Below, one piece after another: positions 22,111-27,272 of a stretch of 36,765 nt of DNA (the first letter of the stretch is position 1; every line of letters starts with the position of its first letter). The DNA is from a virus. The DNA lies in IMG/VR virus record IMGVR_UViG_3300009104_000056, positions 1 through 36,765 of that record; one strand, 5' to 3'. Both the position numbers and the translations under genes were made by a program. The notes beneath the pieces were generated by a model. That model was not told the origin of the DNA. It ran no database searches and was given only the letters and a program-made list of their open reading frames with translations.

Positions 22111-22314
22111 TCAGCCGACCTGCATCAAATCGCCACAGATCGAACACGAATAGGCGTCACCCAACGGGCCATCAGTTGTCTCGTGATCCCACGGCACCTC
22201 ATAGCAGTTGTGTTCAGCCACCTTCCTGGCCCTGATGCGGGCCAGCGCCTCTGCCCTGTCGTCATCCAACATCTGTTGGACTGACGGATCAGACATGTCC
22301 ATGTACCTACCCAT
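22111..22314 (-). CDS. Small protein with CxxC motif (67 aa)
   Basis: Starts MGRYMDMSDPSVQQMLDDDR, a helical N-terminus with a basic helix (AEALARIRARKVAEHN), and ends GDAYSCSICGDLMQVG with a CSIC pair. An N-terminal Cys/His (HNCYEVPWDH) could complete a zinc site. ATG 22314 overlaps the next gene by eight bases. Function unknown. Confidence 0.55.
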   Translation of the reverse strand: MGRYMDMSDPSVQQMLDDDRAEALARIRARKVAEHNCYEVPWDHETTDGPLGDAYSCSICGDLMQVG

Positions 22315-22489
22315 GGCAGATCACCCCCTCGCATCCGCCGTAGATATCCACGCAACTAACGGTGCTGGCGTCCACGTTGTCGTGGTGCAGCCCGTACTCG
22401 CAGAACTCCTCGGCCTCATCGGCACTCTCGGCCTCCACCTGAACGATGAACGTGGCCTCTGAGTGGAACAGCACGCTGTATTCAGGCAT
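22307..22489 (-). CDS. Small hypothetical protein (60 aa)
   Basis: AGGAGGAAG before ATG 22489 decides the start over the longer frame. MPEYSVLFHSEATFIVQVEA followed by ESADEAEEFCEYGLHHD resembles small beta-alpha domains of the ESADEAEE kind seen in actinobacterial and phage proteins. Four cysteines are spread through it. Overlaps the next gene by eight bases. Confidence 0.6.
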   Translation of the reverse strand: MPEYSVLFHSEATFIVQVEAESADEAEEFCEYGLHHDNVDASTVSCVDIYGGCEGVICHG

Positions 22490-22613
22490 CGTCTTCCTCC
22501 TCACGGCGGCGCAGTTCTTCACGCCCCTCGTTGACCTTCTCCTGATAGTCGTCGCACAGATCCTCCAAGGTTTCTGCGTCCATGAGTGTCAGGTCTTCCA
22601 GCCACATGCTCAT
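22482..22613 (-). CDS. Micro-protein, charged helix (43 aa)
   Basis: Reads MSMWLEDLTLMDAETLEDLC then DDYQEKVNEGREELRRREEE. A single amphipathic helix, probably partnering another protein. It overlaps both neighbours by 8 and 4 bases. Confidence 0.5.
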   Translation of the reverse strand: MSMWLEDLTLMDAETLEDLCDDYQEKVNEGREELRRREEEDDA

Positions 22614-22741
22614 AGCCAGTCCACCAGGTCGCCGTCAGCAATCTCGCTGTAGTCCAGCCCCTTCCAATCAGCGATGGCCTGCCACACCGACTCCTCCGTA
22701 TAAGGACGGTCGGGATCGTGGTAATCCTGCCAACTCTCCAT
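22610..22741 (-). CDS. Micro-protein (43 aa)
   Basis: Reads MESWQDYHDPDRPYTEESVW then QAIADWKGLDYSEIADGDLV. AGGAGAGAG upstream of ATG 22741. Acidic with five Trp/Tyr in 25 residues. ATGA junction with the next gene. Function unknown. Confidence 0.55.
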   Translation of the reverse strand: MESWQDYHDPDRPYTEESVWQAIADWKGLDYSEIADGDLVDWL

Positions 22742-22750
22742 GTCTCTCTC

Positions 22751-23629
22751 CTATCTTTCTTGTGCGAAACGCACATTGTTGATTCCCTTCGGGCACATGC
22801 CACACTCGACACACGCCCCCACTCCGACACGATCAGGCGGGCGCTTCACGCCCGCCGCCATCGCATCAGACCTACGGGCAGCCCGCTCCTCATCGGACTC
22901 CCACACAATCAAAGGCACCTTGCCCGTCAACTCGGGACAGCGAGGCCCCTTGCGCTGCTTCGGGAACAAGGCAGCGATCTCCTCCGTCTCCTGCCACGTC
23001 TCCCCGCAGAAGGCGTACTTCACCCACCCCTTCGGGTCCACCTCCTGAACCTGACGGGCCGTGTCCACGTTGTGCCTGTCCACCGACAGGTACACCACGA
23101 AGTTCGGTGCGGGCACACAGTTACCTATGAAGGTACGCACCAGCAGGTGCCCCCTCGTATACAGAAACACCTGCATGTCAGGGTGGTACCTCGCCACCTG
23201 ATCCCACGCCTGCAACTCCTCGAACGAATCCAACTCACCATCCCAATGCGGACGGTAGAACCTGTCCGATACAGGCACGCCACGCTTGATCATCTGGACC
23301 TCAGCATCATGGACGAGGCGGTCGAACAGCGGCACCAACTCATCGAACGACCTACCCCTAGTCAGGTCTGTGTTGTGCGTCAGCAGAGCGTGGACATTCG
23401 GGTACACCTCGGCGTCGCCCGCATAGCACCCCTCGCAGAACGGGGTCGTCCACTTACACTCAGAGCTGAGGGTGCCGAACGAGTTCTTCACCACCACCTC
23501 AGCGTGATGCCCGCCCGCCTTCTTCTGATGCTGCCAGGGCGACAACTTCCTGTTACCGCTCGGCTTGAGTGGGACGGGTGCCCACACCTTCCCGATGTGG
23601 ACAGCCTGCTCGCTAGTAGTAGAGGTCAT
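22751..23629 (-). CDS. Gp88-like cysteine-rich protein (292 aa)
   Basis: GGAGGAAGGGG precedes ATG 23629. The N-terminal third has a cysteine motif C58-x6-C65-x2-C68 followed by Tyr-Ala-Gly (SECKWTTPFCEGCYAG), similar to the C...CYA signature of the mycobacteriophage Gp88 family, whose members carry a radical-SAM-like fold. DRFYRPHWDGELDSFEELQA and YHPDMQVFLYTRGH (about 120-160) match the family's second block (D.F.S...YI.AW...P....AYTRS). An extra C-terminal cluster, CVECGMC (273-279), is unusual. The family's function is not established to my knowledge. It is the largest gene in the small-gene half of the early block. Confidence 0.7.
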   Translation of the reverse strand: MTSTTSEQAVHIGKVWAPVPLKPSGNRKLSPWQHQKKAGGHHAEVVVKNSFGTLSSECKWTTPFCEGCYAGDAEVYPNVHALLTHNTDLTRGRSFDELVPLFDRLVHDAEVQMIKRGVPVSDRFYRPHWDGELDSFEELQAWDQVARYHPDMQVFLYTRGHLLVRTFIGNCVPAPNFVVYLSVDRHNVDTARQVQEVDPKGWVKYAFCGETWQETEEIAALFPKQRKGPRCPELTGKVPLIVWESDEERAARRSDAMAAGVKRPPDRVGVGACVECGMCPKGINNVRFAQER

Positions 23630-23837
23630 ACAGTTTCCCCTTCCTCCATCCCAGCATCCACCCCGACGTGTTCAACTCGGGGTCACCAGACGGCCACAAC
23701 TTCGAGCCGTCATCCAACAGGACACAGACAGCACCCTCGTCCTGCCAATCCTCCCAACCACAGGCGTCCATCTCCGACTTGTGGAGTGGACGCACCGCAA
23801 TAATGCGTCGGCCTATCGGCCATTCCTGATTGCTCAT
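23613..23837 (-). CDS. Small hypothetical protein (74 aa)
   Basis: Starts MSNQEWPIGRRIIAVRPLHK and ends WMLGWRKGKLYDLYY. Centre is EGAVCVLLDDGSKLWPSGDP, a strand-turn-strand. Preceded by a long GA dinucleotide run (23838-23855 on the plus strand, read as CT). Overlaps the Gp88-like gene by 17 bases. Not recognised. Confidence 0.6.
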   Translation of the reverse strand: MSNQEWPIGRRIIAVRPLHKSEMDACGWEDWQDEGAVCVLLDDGSKLWPSGDPELNTSGWMLGWRKGKLYDLYY

Positions 23838-23855
23838 CTCTCTCTCTCTCTCTCC
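23838..23855 (-). repeat. GA dinucleotide run between Shine-Dalgarno and start codon
   Basis: Plus strand reads eight CT units then CC, ending in the complement of GGAG. On the minus-strand mRNA this is GGAG followed by a run of AG units directly before ATG 23837, so the exact repeat number sets the distance from Shine-Dalgarno to start. Confidence 0.7.
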
Positions 23856-24008
23856 TCATACTCGCGGATCAGTAGACCAGTAGTAGTCGTCGGCCATCTG
23901 CTTATCGCACAGGTGACAGCCCTCGTCGTCACACTCCTCGCACGGATCGTCAACGTCCGTGTACGGGGCTTCCAACCATGCGTCATAGTTTGCCCACGCA
24001 TCAACCAT
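23856..24008 (-). CDS. Small zinc-binding-type protein (50 aa)
   Basis: Reads MVDAWANYDAWLEAPYTDVD then DPCEECDDEGCHLCDKQMAD. CxxC and CxxC spaced by four residues make a compact zinc knuckle. Very acidic. ATG 24008 overlaps the next gene by eight bases. Confidence 0.6.
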   Translation of the reverse strand: MVDAWANYDAWLEAPYTDVDDPCEECDDEGCHLCDKQMADDYYWSTDPRV

Positions 24009-24261
24009 CAGGTGCCTCCTTATAGTACCTAGTCATGGCGTCCATGTACGAGTCGAACAGGGGCGACGACTTCGACAAGTCACAGATGAACTCGTCCAAC
24101 TCCCGCTGCTCCTCCGTATGGGTGCGAGACTTCCACACCCTCGCCTCCTCAATCCGCAGGATGGCGGCGTTCGCCTCCTCCTGGCGGAGACGATCCACCT
24201 CGCATGAATCGTCACAGTCCTGCGGGTCGCCACAAAAGCGACACGCATCTACTTCACTCAT
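24001..24261 (-). CDS. Small Cys-rich helical protein (86 aa)
   Basis: GAGGAG upstream of ATG 24261 sets the start at MSEVDACRFCGDPQDCDDSC. Four cysteines within 20 residues (CRFC, DC, SC) form a probable zinc knuckle, followed by a long charged helix (EVDRLRQEEANAAILRIEEA). The C-terminus is helical (FDSYMDAMTRYYKEAPDG). Could be a nucleic-acid- or protein-binding accessory. Confidence 0.6.
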   Translation of the reverse strand: MSEVDACRFCGDPQDCDDSCEVDRLRQEEANAAILRIEEARVWKSRTHTEEQRELDEFICDLSKSSPLFDSYMDAMTRYYKEAPDG

Positions 24262-24367
24262 CTTCTTCTCCTCTCTCCAAGAACCAGAGCACAGAGCCAA
24301 CCACCACAGTCAGCACCGCCCCCCAAAACATGATGAACAGAAACCCCTCATAGGTGAGTTGGTTCAT
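24254..24367 (-). CDS. Single-pass membrane micro-protein (37 aa)
   Basis: Reads MNQLTYEGFLFIMFWGAVLT then VVVGSVLWFLERGEEDE. One membrane helix (residues 9-30) with an acidic C-terminal tail. GGGAGAGGA upstream of ATG 24367. Too short for usual gene callers. Could act in lysis inhibition or superinfection exclusion; speculative. Confidence 0.6.
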   Translation of the reverse strand: MNQLTYEGFLFIMFWGAVLTVVVGSVLWFLERGEEDE

Positions 24368-24390
24368 GCCTCATTCCTCTCCCTCTGATC

Positions 24391-24406
24391 GTTGCCGCAC
24401 GGCAAC
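24391..24406. repeat. Small hairpin
   Basis: GTTGCC-GCAC-GGCAAC lies between the 24-aa and 37-aa genes. No T-run follows on either strand, so a weak transcript-processing or pause structure is more likely than a terminator. Confidence 0.45.
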
Positions 24407-24412
24407 AATCAC

Positions 24413-24487
24413 CTAGTTGCGCCCCTTCGGGGTGGTCCGTCCACCTTTGGGCCGCATGTTGTACGGCCTCTTACGCTTCGCGCTCAT
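24413..24487 (-). CDS. Basic micro-protein (24 aa)
   Basis: Reads MSAKRKRPYNMRPKGGRTTP then KGRN. AGGGAGGAGG precedes it, an unusually strong ribosome-binding site for so short a frame. The product is highly basic and could bind nucleic acid. Small sizes make the call uncertain. Confidence 0.45.
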   Translation of the reverse strand: MSAKRKRPYNMRPKGGRTTPKGRN

Positions 24488-24632
24488 CATCCTCCTCCCT
24501 CCCACTAGACGCCAGTTTACCAGACAAGGGGGCACCGTTCAAGGATGCGCGGCACCTGGCCAACCACACCCGCGCCTCCTCCACGGACACAGGCTCCCCC
24601 ACCACGGGAAACAAACGATCCTGGTCACCCAT
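24471..24632 (-). CDS. Small hypothetical protein (53 aa)
   Basis: Start ATG 24632 follows AGGAGG at about nine bases. MGDQDRLFPVVGEPVSVEEA then RVWLARCRASLNGAPLSGKL, ending in a charged tail. Overlaps both neighbours by 8-17 bases. No function recognised. Confidence 0.5.
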   Translation of the reverse strand: MGDQDRLFPVVGEPVSVEEARVWLARCRASLNGAPLSGKLASSGREEDDEREA

Positions 24633-24777
24633 AAGCCTGCCCCTCCTCGAACTCCTCAACAGAAAACCGACCATCCACCGTCACCAACGGTGGCCGATAC
24701 TCCTCACCCTCATACACAAAGAACCGACCCTCACGAATCGCCTCCTCATACCGTGCTATCTGCTCCTTAGTCAGCAT
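24625..24777 (-). CDS. Small acidic protein (50 aa)
   Basis: AGGAGG six bases before ATG 24777. MLTKEQIARYEEAIREGRFF followed by strands VYEGEEYRPPLVTVDGRFSV and acidic end. Compact helix-plus-hairpin look; function unknown. Confidence 0.6.
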   Translation of the reverse strand: MLTKEQIARYEEAIREGRFFVYEGEEYRPPLVTVDGRFSVEEFEEGQAYG

Positions 24778-24937
24778 CCTGCTCCTCCTGCTCGATGTGC
24801 TCGTTGTGATCACGACGCACCCACTGCTCCGTGGCGCGCCACCTGGTAGAGAACCAATCGCACCCATCAGGGCACGAACACTTCCCACCTACTCCTAGTG
24901 AGCCAGCGGGAATCAGAACCAGTTGATGACTACTCAT
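24767..24937 (-). CDS. C2H2-type small zinc protein, first gene of the early block (56 aa)
   Basis: Reads MSSHQLVLIPAGSLGVGGKC then SCPDGCDWFSTRWRATEQWV. Cys22-x3-Cys26 and His44-x2-His47 give a C2H2-like pattern with a helix between, plus Cys20. AGGAGGTGG lies upstream of ATG 24937, and the 12-base string ACTAGGAGGTGG is repeated 22 bases further upstream. As the promoter-proximal gene it would be the first early protein made. Confidence 0.6.
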   Translation of the reverse strand: MSSHQLVLIPAGSLGVGGKCSCPDGCDWFSTRWRATEQWVRRDHNEHIEQEEQDAD

Positions 24938-24978
24938 ACCGTCCACCTCCTAGTGGATATGCGGCCACCTCCTAGTCG

Positions 24979-24996
24979 TTGTGCCACGTAGCACAA
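24979..24996. promoter_or_regulatory. Palindromic operator, copy 1
   Basis: TTGTGCCACGTAGCACAA, inside a larger near-palindrome with 10-bp arms GTCGTTGTGC and GCACAACGAC (24975-25000). It overlaps the expected -10 of the candidate early promoter and lies upstream of the first early gene. Same core occurs twice more on the other side of the regulator gene. Confidence 0.8.
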
Positions 24997-25017
24997 CGAC
25001 GACCAGGCGACCGTCAA
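24989..25017 (-). promoter_or_regulatory. Candidate early promoter
   Basis: On the minus strand TTGACG (25017-25012) is a good -35. Seventeen bases on, GTGCTA (24994-24989) is a poor -10 but lies inside operator copy 1. A regulator bound there would cover the -10. It directs transcription toward 24.9-13.9 kb, immediately after the terminator of the regulator gene. Confidence 0.4.
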
Positions 25018-25020
25018 TAA

Positions 25021-25058
25021 AAAGAAAACAAGAAAAGGCGGACCCTTTCGGGTCCGCC
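25021..25058 (-). terminator. Intrinsic terminator of the regulator gene
   Basis: GGCGGACCC (25037-25045), loop TTTC, GGGTCCGCC (25050-25058) form a perfect 9-bp stem. On the minus strand it is followed by TTTTCTTGTTTTCTTT. It lies 19 bases after the stop of the 250-aa regulator, so that gene is transcribed as a single unit, separated from the early block. Confidence 0.88.
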
Positions 25059-25076
25059 CTCTCTCTGTGTGTGTGG

Positions 25077-25829
25077 TCAGTCAGTACCGTCCGACAGGAT
25101 GCCCGCCATAATCTCGGCGGTGCAATCCATGTCCACGTGGACCAGCTCGGTATCCGTCGGAACGGCCCCGAGCGTCTCGCCGATAATCTCCCAATCCCTC
25201 CCGATAATCGGGAGGAACTCGGCGAAGGCGTCGGGGTCCCCACGGAAGGCAACGGCGAAGGCCGTAAGGCCCGCCACCTTGCCTTCGGGGTCCGTCGGCT
25301 CGGCTTTCAAGTCGTGTCCGTTGGGCTTGGACTTGGACTTGGACTTGGACTCGGTATCCGTGTCCACGACGCCTTTACGCATGGTGCGTACTGCCGTCGC
25401 ATGATCCCGAGCCGACTCGGCCGTAAGCGTGCCCGCCTTCCGAGCCTCGGCAATCCACTCCACTATCTGAGTGCGCCGAGCCCCACCATCCGCCCATGCC
25501 TCGGCCTGCAAGGCCTTGTACACAGAGAACGGAACGGACACGAGGCGGACAGACTTCGGGAACGAAGCGGCCGTGTTGCGGGCCGCCACGAGCGTCGTCC
25601 TGTCCATGCCCGCTTGGGCGCCGAGCCGAGAAAGGATCTCGGATTCCGTGGTCTCGGCCCCGTCTCGGGAAGTCCAGCGGACCTTGGTCCGTGGGAACTC
25701 CACGAGCAGAGCGTCGCCCATCTTGAACATGGCCGACCCAACGGCCTTGATGGCTTTCACCAACGGGCCGTATTCCTTCCGAGTCTTCTCGGTGCGTTCG
25801 GGTACTGACTGACTGCCTTCGGTACTCAT
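25077..25829 (-). CDS. Putative DNA-binding transcriptional regulator (250 aa)
   Basis: ATG 25829 has GGGAGGGAG upstream; the open frame continues to 25976 but without support. Residues 60-105 (ESEILSRLGAQAGMDRTTLV, AARNTAASFPKSVRLVSVPF) resemble the HTH-containing segment of actinophage and Streptomyces proteins of the layout 'L..y..vA..WP...R...s...H..La', so a DNA-binding role is likely. A Lys/Ser linker (KSKSKSKS, 162-168) encoded by tandem TTGGAC hexamers separates it from an acidic C-terminal domain (about 185-250). Its own terminator, and three palindromic sites flanking it, suggest an autoregulated repressor of the early block. Without an integrase, the phage may be lytic, plasmid-like, or regulate timing only. 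Confidence 0.65.
   Translation of the reverse strand: MSTEGSQSVPERTEKTRKEYGPLVKAIKAVGSAMFKMGDALLVEFPRTKVRWTSRDGAETTESEILSRLGAQAGMDRTTLVAARNTAASFPKSVRLVSVPFSVYKALQAEAWADGGARRTQIVEWIAEARKAGTLTAESARDHATAVRTMRKGVVDTDTESKSKSKSKPNGHDLKAEPTDPEGKVAGLTAFAVAFRGDPDAFAEFLPIIGRDWEIIGETLGAVPTDTELVHVDMDCTAEIMAGILSDGTD
25327..25350. repeat. Tandem hexamer repeat in the regulator gene
   Basis: Four units of TTGGAC on the plus strand encode the Ser-Lys linker of the regulator. In-frame copy-number changes would lengthen or shorten the linker without frameshift. Confidence 0.8.
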
Positions 25830-25865
25830 GGTCTCTCCCTCCCATAGGGCGAGAGCATCGAGCAC

Positions 25866-25883
25866 TTGTGCCACGTGGCACAA
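25866..25883. promoter_or_regulatory. Palindromic operator, copy 2
   Basis: TTGTGCCACGTGGCACAA, a perfect palindrome extending to 20 bp (25865-25884). It lies 36 bases upstream of the regulator's start codon, in position for autorepression. Confidence 0.82.
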
Positions 25884-25997
25884 GGCCCGAGGCAGTCGCT
25901 CTATGGAGTTGGTAAGTAGCAAGTGCCCGCCTATCTGACGGACATACCAATTCTCGCATAGTCCCAATCCATACACAAGGACCGACTAGGGCCGACC

Positions 25998-26015
25998 TTG
26001 TGCCACGTAGCACAA
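25998..26015. promoter_or_regulatory. Palindromic operator, copy 3
   Basis: TTGTGCCACGTAGCACAA, identical to copy 1. It lies 24 bases before the TTGACT of the rightward candidate promoter and about 170 bases upstream of the regulator gene, so it could affect both directions. Confidence 0.8.
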
Positions 26016-26039
26016 GAGGGTGCCCGCTAGGTGTCGGGC

Positions 26040-26068
26040 TTGACTTTTCGGCGACCATCGACTAAGCG
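26040..26068 (+). promoter_or_regulatory. Candidate rightward promoter 1
   Basis: TTGACT (26040-26045), 17-base spacer, TAAGCG (26063-26068). The -35 is strong and the -10 weak. The first GRGAA inverted repeat begins nine bases later, near the expected start of transcription. Confidence 0.4.
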
Positions 26069-26077
26069 CCTGGAAAC

Positions 26078-26090
26078 GAGAACCATTCTC
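26078..26090. promoter_or_regulatory. Inverted-repeat box 1
   Basis: GAGAACCATTCTC: arms GAGAA/TTCTC around CCA. Same design as the next two boxes. Flanked by AAAC on the left and AAAA on the right. Confidence 0.75.
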
Positions 26091-26108
26091 AAAAGCGCAG
26101 GTTCCGAT

Positions 26109-26137
26109 TTGACAGCAGCCCGAAAACCTGCTAGCGA
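26109..26137 (+). promoter_or_regulatory. Candidate rightward promoter 2
   Basis: TTGACA (26109-26114) is a perfect -35; 17 bases later TAGCGA is a partial -10. The second inverted-repeat box follows three bases after, so it would cover the transcription start. Confidence 0.45.
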
Positions 26138-26140
26138 CCT

Positions 26141-26153
26141 GGGAATCATTCCC
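26141..26153. promoter_or_regulatory. Inverted-repeat box 2
   Basis: GGGAATCATTCCC, extending to TGGGAATCATTCCCA. Arms are GGGAA/TTCCC with centre TCA. Immediately downstream of candidate promoter 2. Confidence 0.75.
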
Positions 26154-26164
26154 AAAACGAAAAC

Positions 26165-26177
26165 GAGAACGATTCTC
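26165..26177. promoter_or_regulatory. Inverted-repeat box 3
   Basis: GAGAACGATTCTC, one base different from box 1. It is preceded by AAAACGAAAAC. Centre-to-centre spacings are 63 bp (box 1 to 2) and 24 bp (box 2 to 3). Confidence 0.75.
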
Positions 26178-26500
26178 AGCTCAGCCGTCGCCCAGCCGTC
26201 GGGCGGGGCACCCCCACGGGGGGCGGGGGCCAAGCCACCCCCCATGTATAGATATGGATTCCCGATGCGTTCGAGTCTGCGTTGCCCGCGTGCCGTGTAA
26301 CTTTGCGGGACTATACACTGTATTGATTTGCGGGGGCTCGGCCCAGTCCTTGGGGGGCCTGGGCCTCGCTGCTAGCGGCTGGAGGGCGACGCTCCGCGTC
26401 GCCCGTGCCTAGCCCTTTTTTCATTAGCGGGGGTTGTCCCACTGCGCCGTTTCAGGCATGTAGCGTGGGACAGGGTTCGGGTGTTTGTGGAGGTGGTTTG
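26178..26500. other. Late-gene leader region without a gene
   Basis: No convincing coding frame. It is GC-rich with C/G homopolymer runs (26200-26250). TTTGCGGG occurs twice, 25 bases apart (26302-26309, 26327-26334), around ACTATACACTGTATTGA, a possible further promoter. GGCCCAG (26340-26346) and CTGGGCC (26359-26365) can pair. TGTCCCAC (26435-26442) and GTGGGACA (26465-26472) form a longer-range inverted repeat just before the small terminase ribosome-binding site. Confidence 0.6.
26384..26421 (+). terminator. Terminator-like hairpin in the late leader
   Basis: GGGCGACGC (26384-26392), loop TCC, GCGTCGCCC (26396-26404) make a 9-bp stem. A run of six T (26416-26421) follows after 11 bases, further away than in a classical terminator. 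It sits between the candidate rightward promoters and the first late gene, so it may act as an attenuator. Confidence 0.5.
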
Positions 26501-26959
26501 ATGCCGCAGAATGGTGGAGGCAAGGGTTGGAGGACTGATCCTGAGACGGGCGAGAAGGTGATGCCTGATTCGTGGAAGGCGTTTTTGGATTGGGTTCTTC
26601 AGGGGCCTGCCAGGGTTCCTGAGCACCAGTATGAGTGGGCGCGTGAGAATGGTGTCCATGAGGATTCGGTGCGTCGGTGGAAGCGTGATCCTAGGTTTGT
26701 GAAGGAGTGGGATCGTCGTGCCGCCGAGTTGAACATTCATCCTGAGCGTACGCAGTCGGTGATTGATGCGTTGCATCAGCAGGCGGTGGCTGGTTCGACG
26801 CAGGCTGCGTCGTTGTATTTGCAGTACATCGAGAAGTTCACGCCGAAGCGTCGTGTCGTTGTTGATGATGAGCGTGAGGTGGCTGGTTTGTCGGATTTGG
26901 AGTTGGCTGACGAGTTGGCTGGTTTGGTCGCGGAGTTTCGCGGGGAGGATGTTCGGTGA
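26501..26959 (+). CDS. terS: Terminase small subunit (152 aa)
   Basis: GGAGGT eight bases before ATG 26501 decides the start over the longer frame from 26405. Residues 25-65 (SWKAFLDWVLQGPARVPEHQ, YEWARENGVHEDSVRRWKRD) form an HTH-like DNA-recognition domain of the kind seen in phBC6A51-type small terminases. It is followed by helices (IDALHQQAVAGSTQAASLYL) and the frequent small-terminase ending EKFTPKRRVVVDDER, then an acidic tail. It would recognise the packaging site and feed DNA to the large subunit. It heads the late block, with the large subunit genes about 580 bases downstream. Confidence 0.85.
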   Translation: MPQNGGGKGWRTDPETGEKVMPDSWKAFLDWVLQGPARVPEHQYEWARENGVHEDSVRRWKRDPRFVKEWDRRAAELNIHPERTQSVIDALHQQAVAGSTQAASLYLQYIEKFTPKRRVVVDDEREVAGLSDLELADELAGLVAEFRGEDVR

Positions 26960-27177
26960 GTGGTGTTTGGTTCCCGTATGCTGAGGAGCGTGCGGAGCAG
27001 CGTTTCGATCCTGATGGGGATTTGTTTTGGCGTGAGGAGGCTTTTGGGGAGCGTCCCATGTTGGGTCCGTGGGGCGATCCGATCCACGACCTTGATGCCG
27101 AGCCGCATTCTTGGTTGTCTGATGAGGTGTTGGAGTGTGGTTTGGAGAACCCTGAGGTGTGTGAGGCGTGCGATTGA
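26956..27177 (+). CDS. Small hypothetical protein (73 aa)
   Basis: GTG 26956 overlaps the small terminase stop (GTGA). Starts MSGVWFPYAEERAEQRFDPD, continues LFWREEAFGERPMLGPWGDP and ends with three cysteines (ECGLENPEVCEACD), so it could bind a metal. Next gene starts in its stop (TTGA). No family recognised. Confidence 0.6.
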   Translation: MSGVWFPYAEERAEQRFDPDGDLFWREEAFGERPMLGPWGDPIHDLDAEPHSWLSDEVLECGLENPEVCEACD

Positions 27178-27272
27178 AGTGGGTCGTGTGCCTTTCGGTC
27201 ACGGCGGCGTTTATGTCTGTGGCATTTCTGGTTTGGGGATTGGGCCAGACGTTTCGGTCGTTGTTCGAGTAG
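27174..27272 (+). CDS. Single-pass membrane peptide before the ferredoxin (32 aa)
   Basis: TTG 27174 overlaps the previous stop (TTGA) and the stop TAG ends directly before the ferredoxin ATG. Reads MKWVVCLSVTAAFMSVAFLV then WGLGQTFRSLFE: one membrane helix with a short basic/acidic tail. The exact fit between two genes supports it; the uncommon TTG start lowers confidence. If it is made, it could anchor or partner the ferredoxin at the membrane. Confidence 0.5.
   Translation: MKWVVCLSVTAAFMSVAFLVWGLGQTFRSLFE

Noticed and set aside
22718-23803. Plus-strand frame (361 aa) opposite the Gp88-like gene
   Set aside because: The minus-strand frame has ribosome-binding site, family motif and operon overlaps; the plus frame has none.
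25077-25829. Regulator as evidence of a temperate, integrating phage
   Set aside because: No integrase, excisionase or attachment site seen; a repressor-like gene alone does not show lysogeny.
26027-26245. Minus-strand frame (72 aa) across the operator region
   Set aside because: Covers promoters and all three inverted repeats, lacks a ribosome-binding site; treated as non-coding control DNA.
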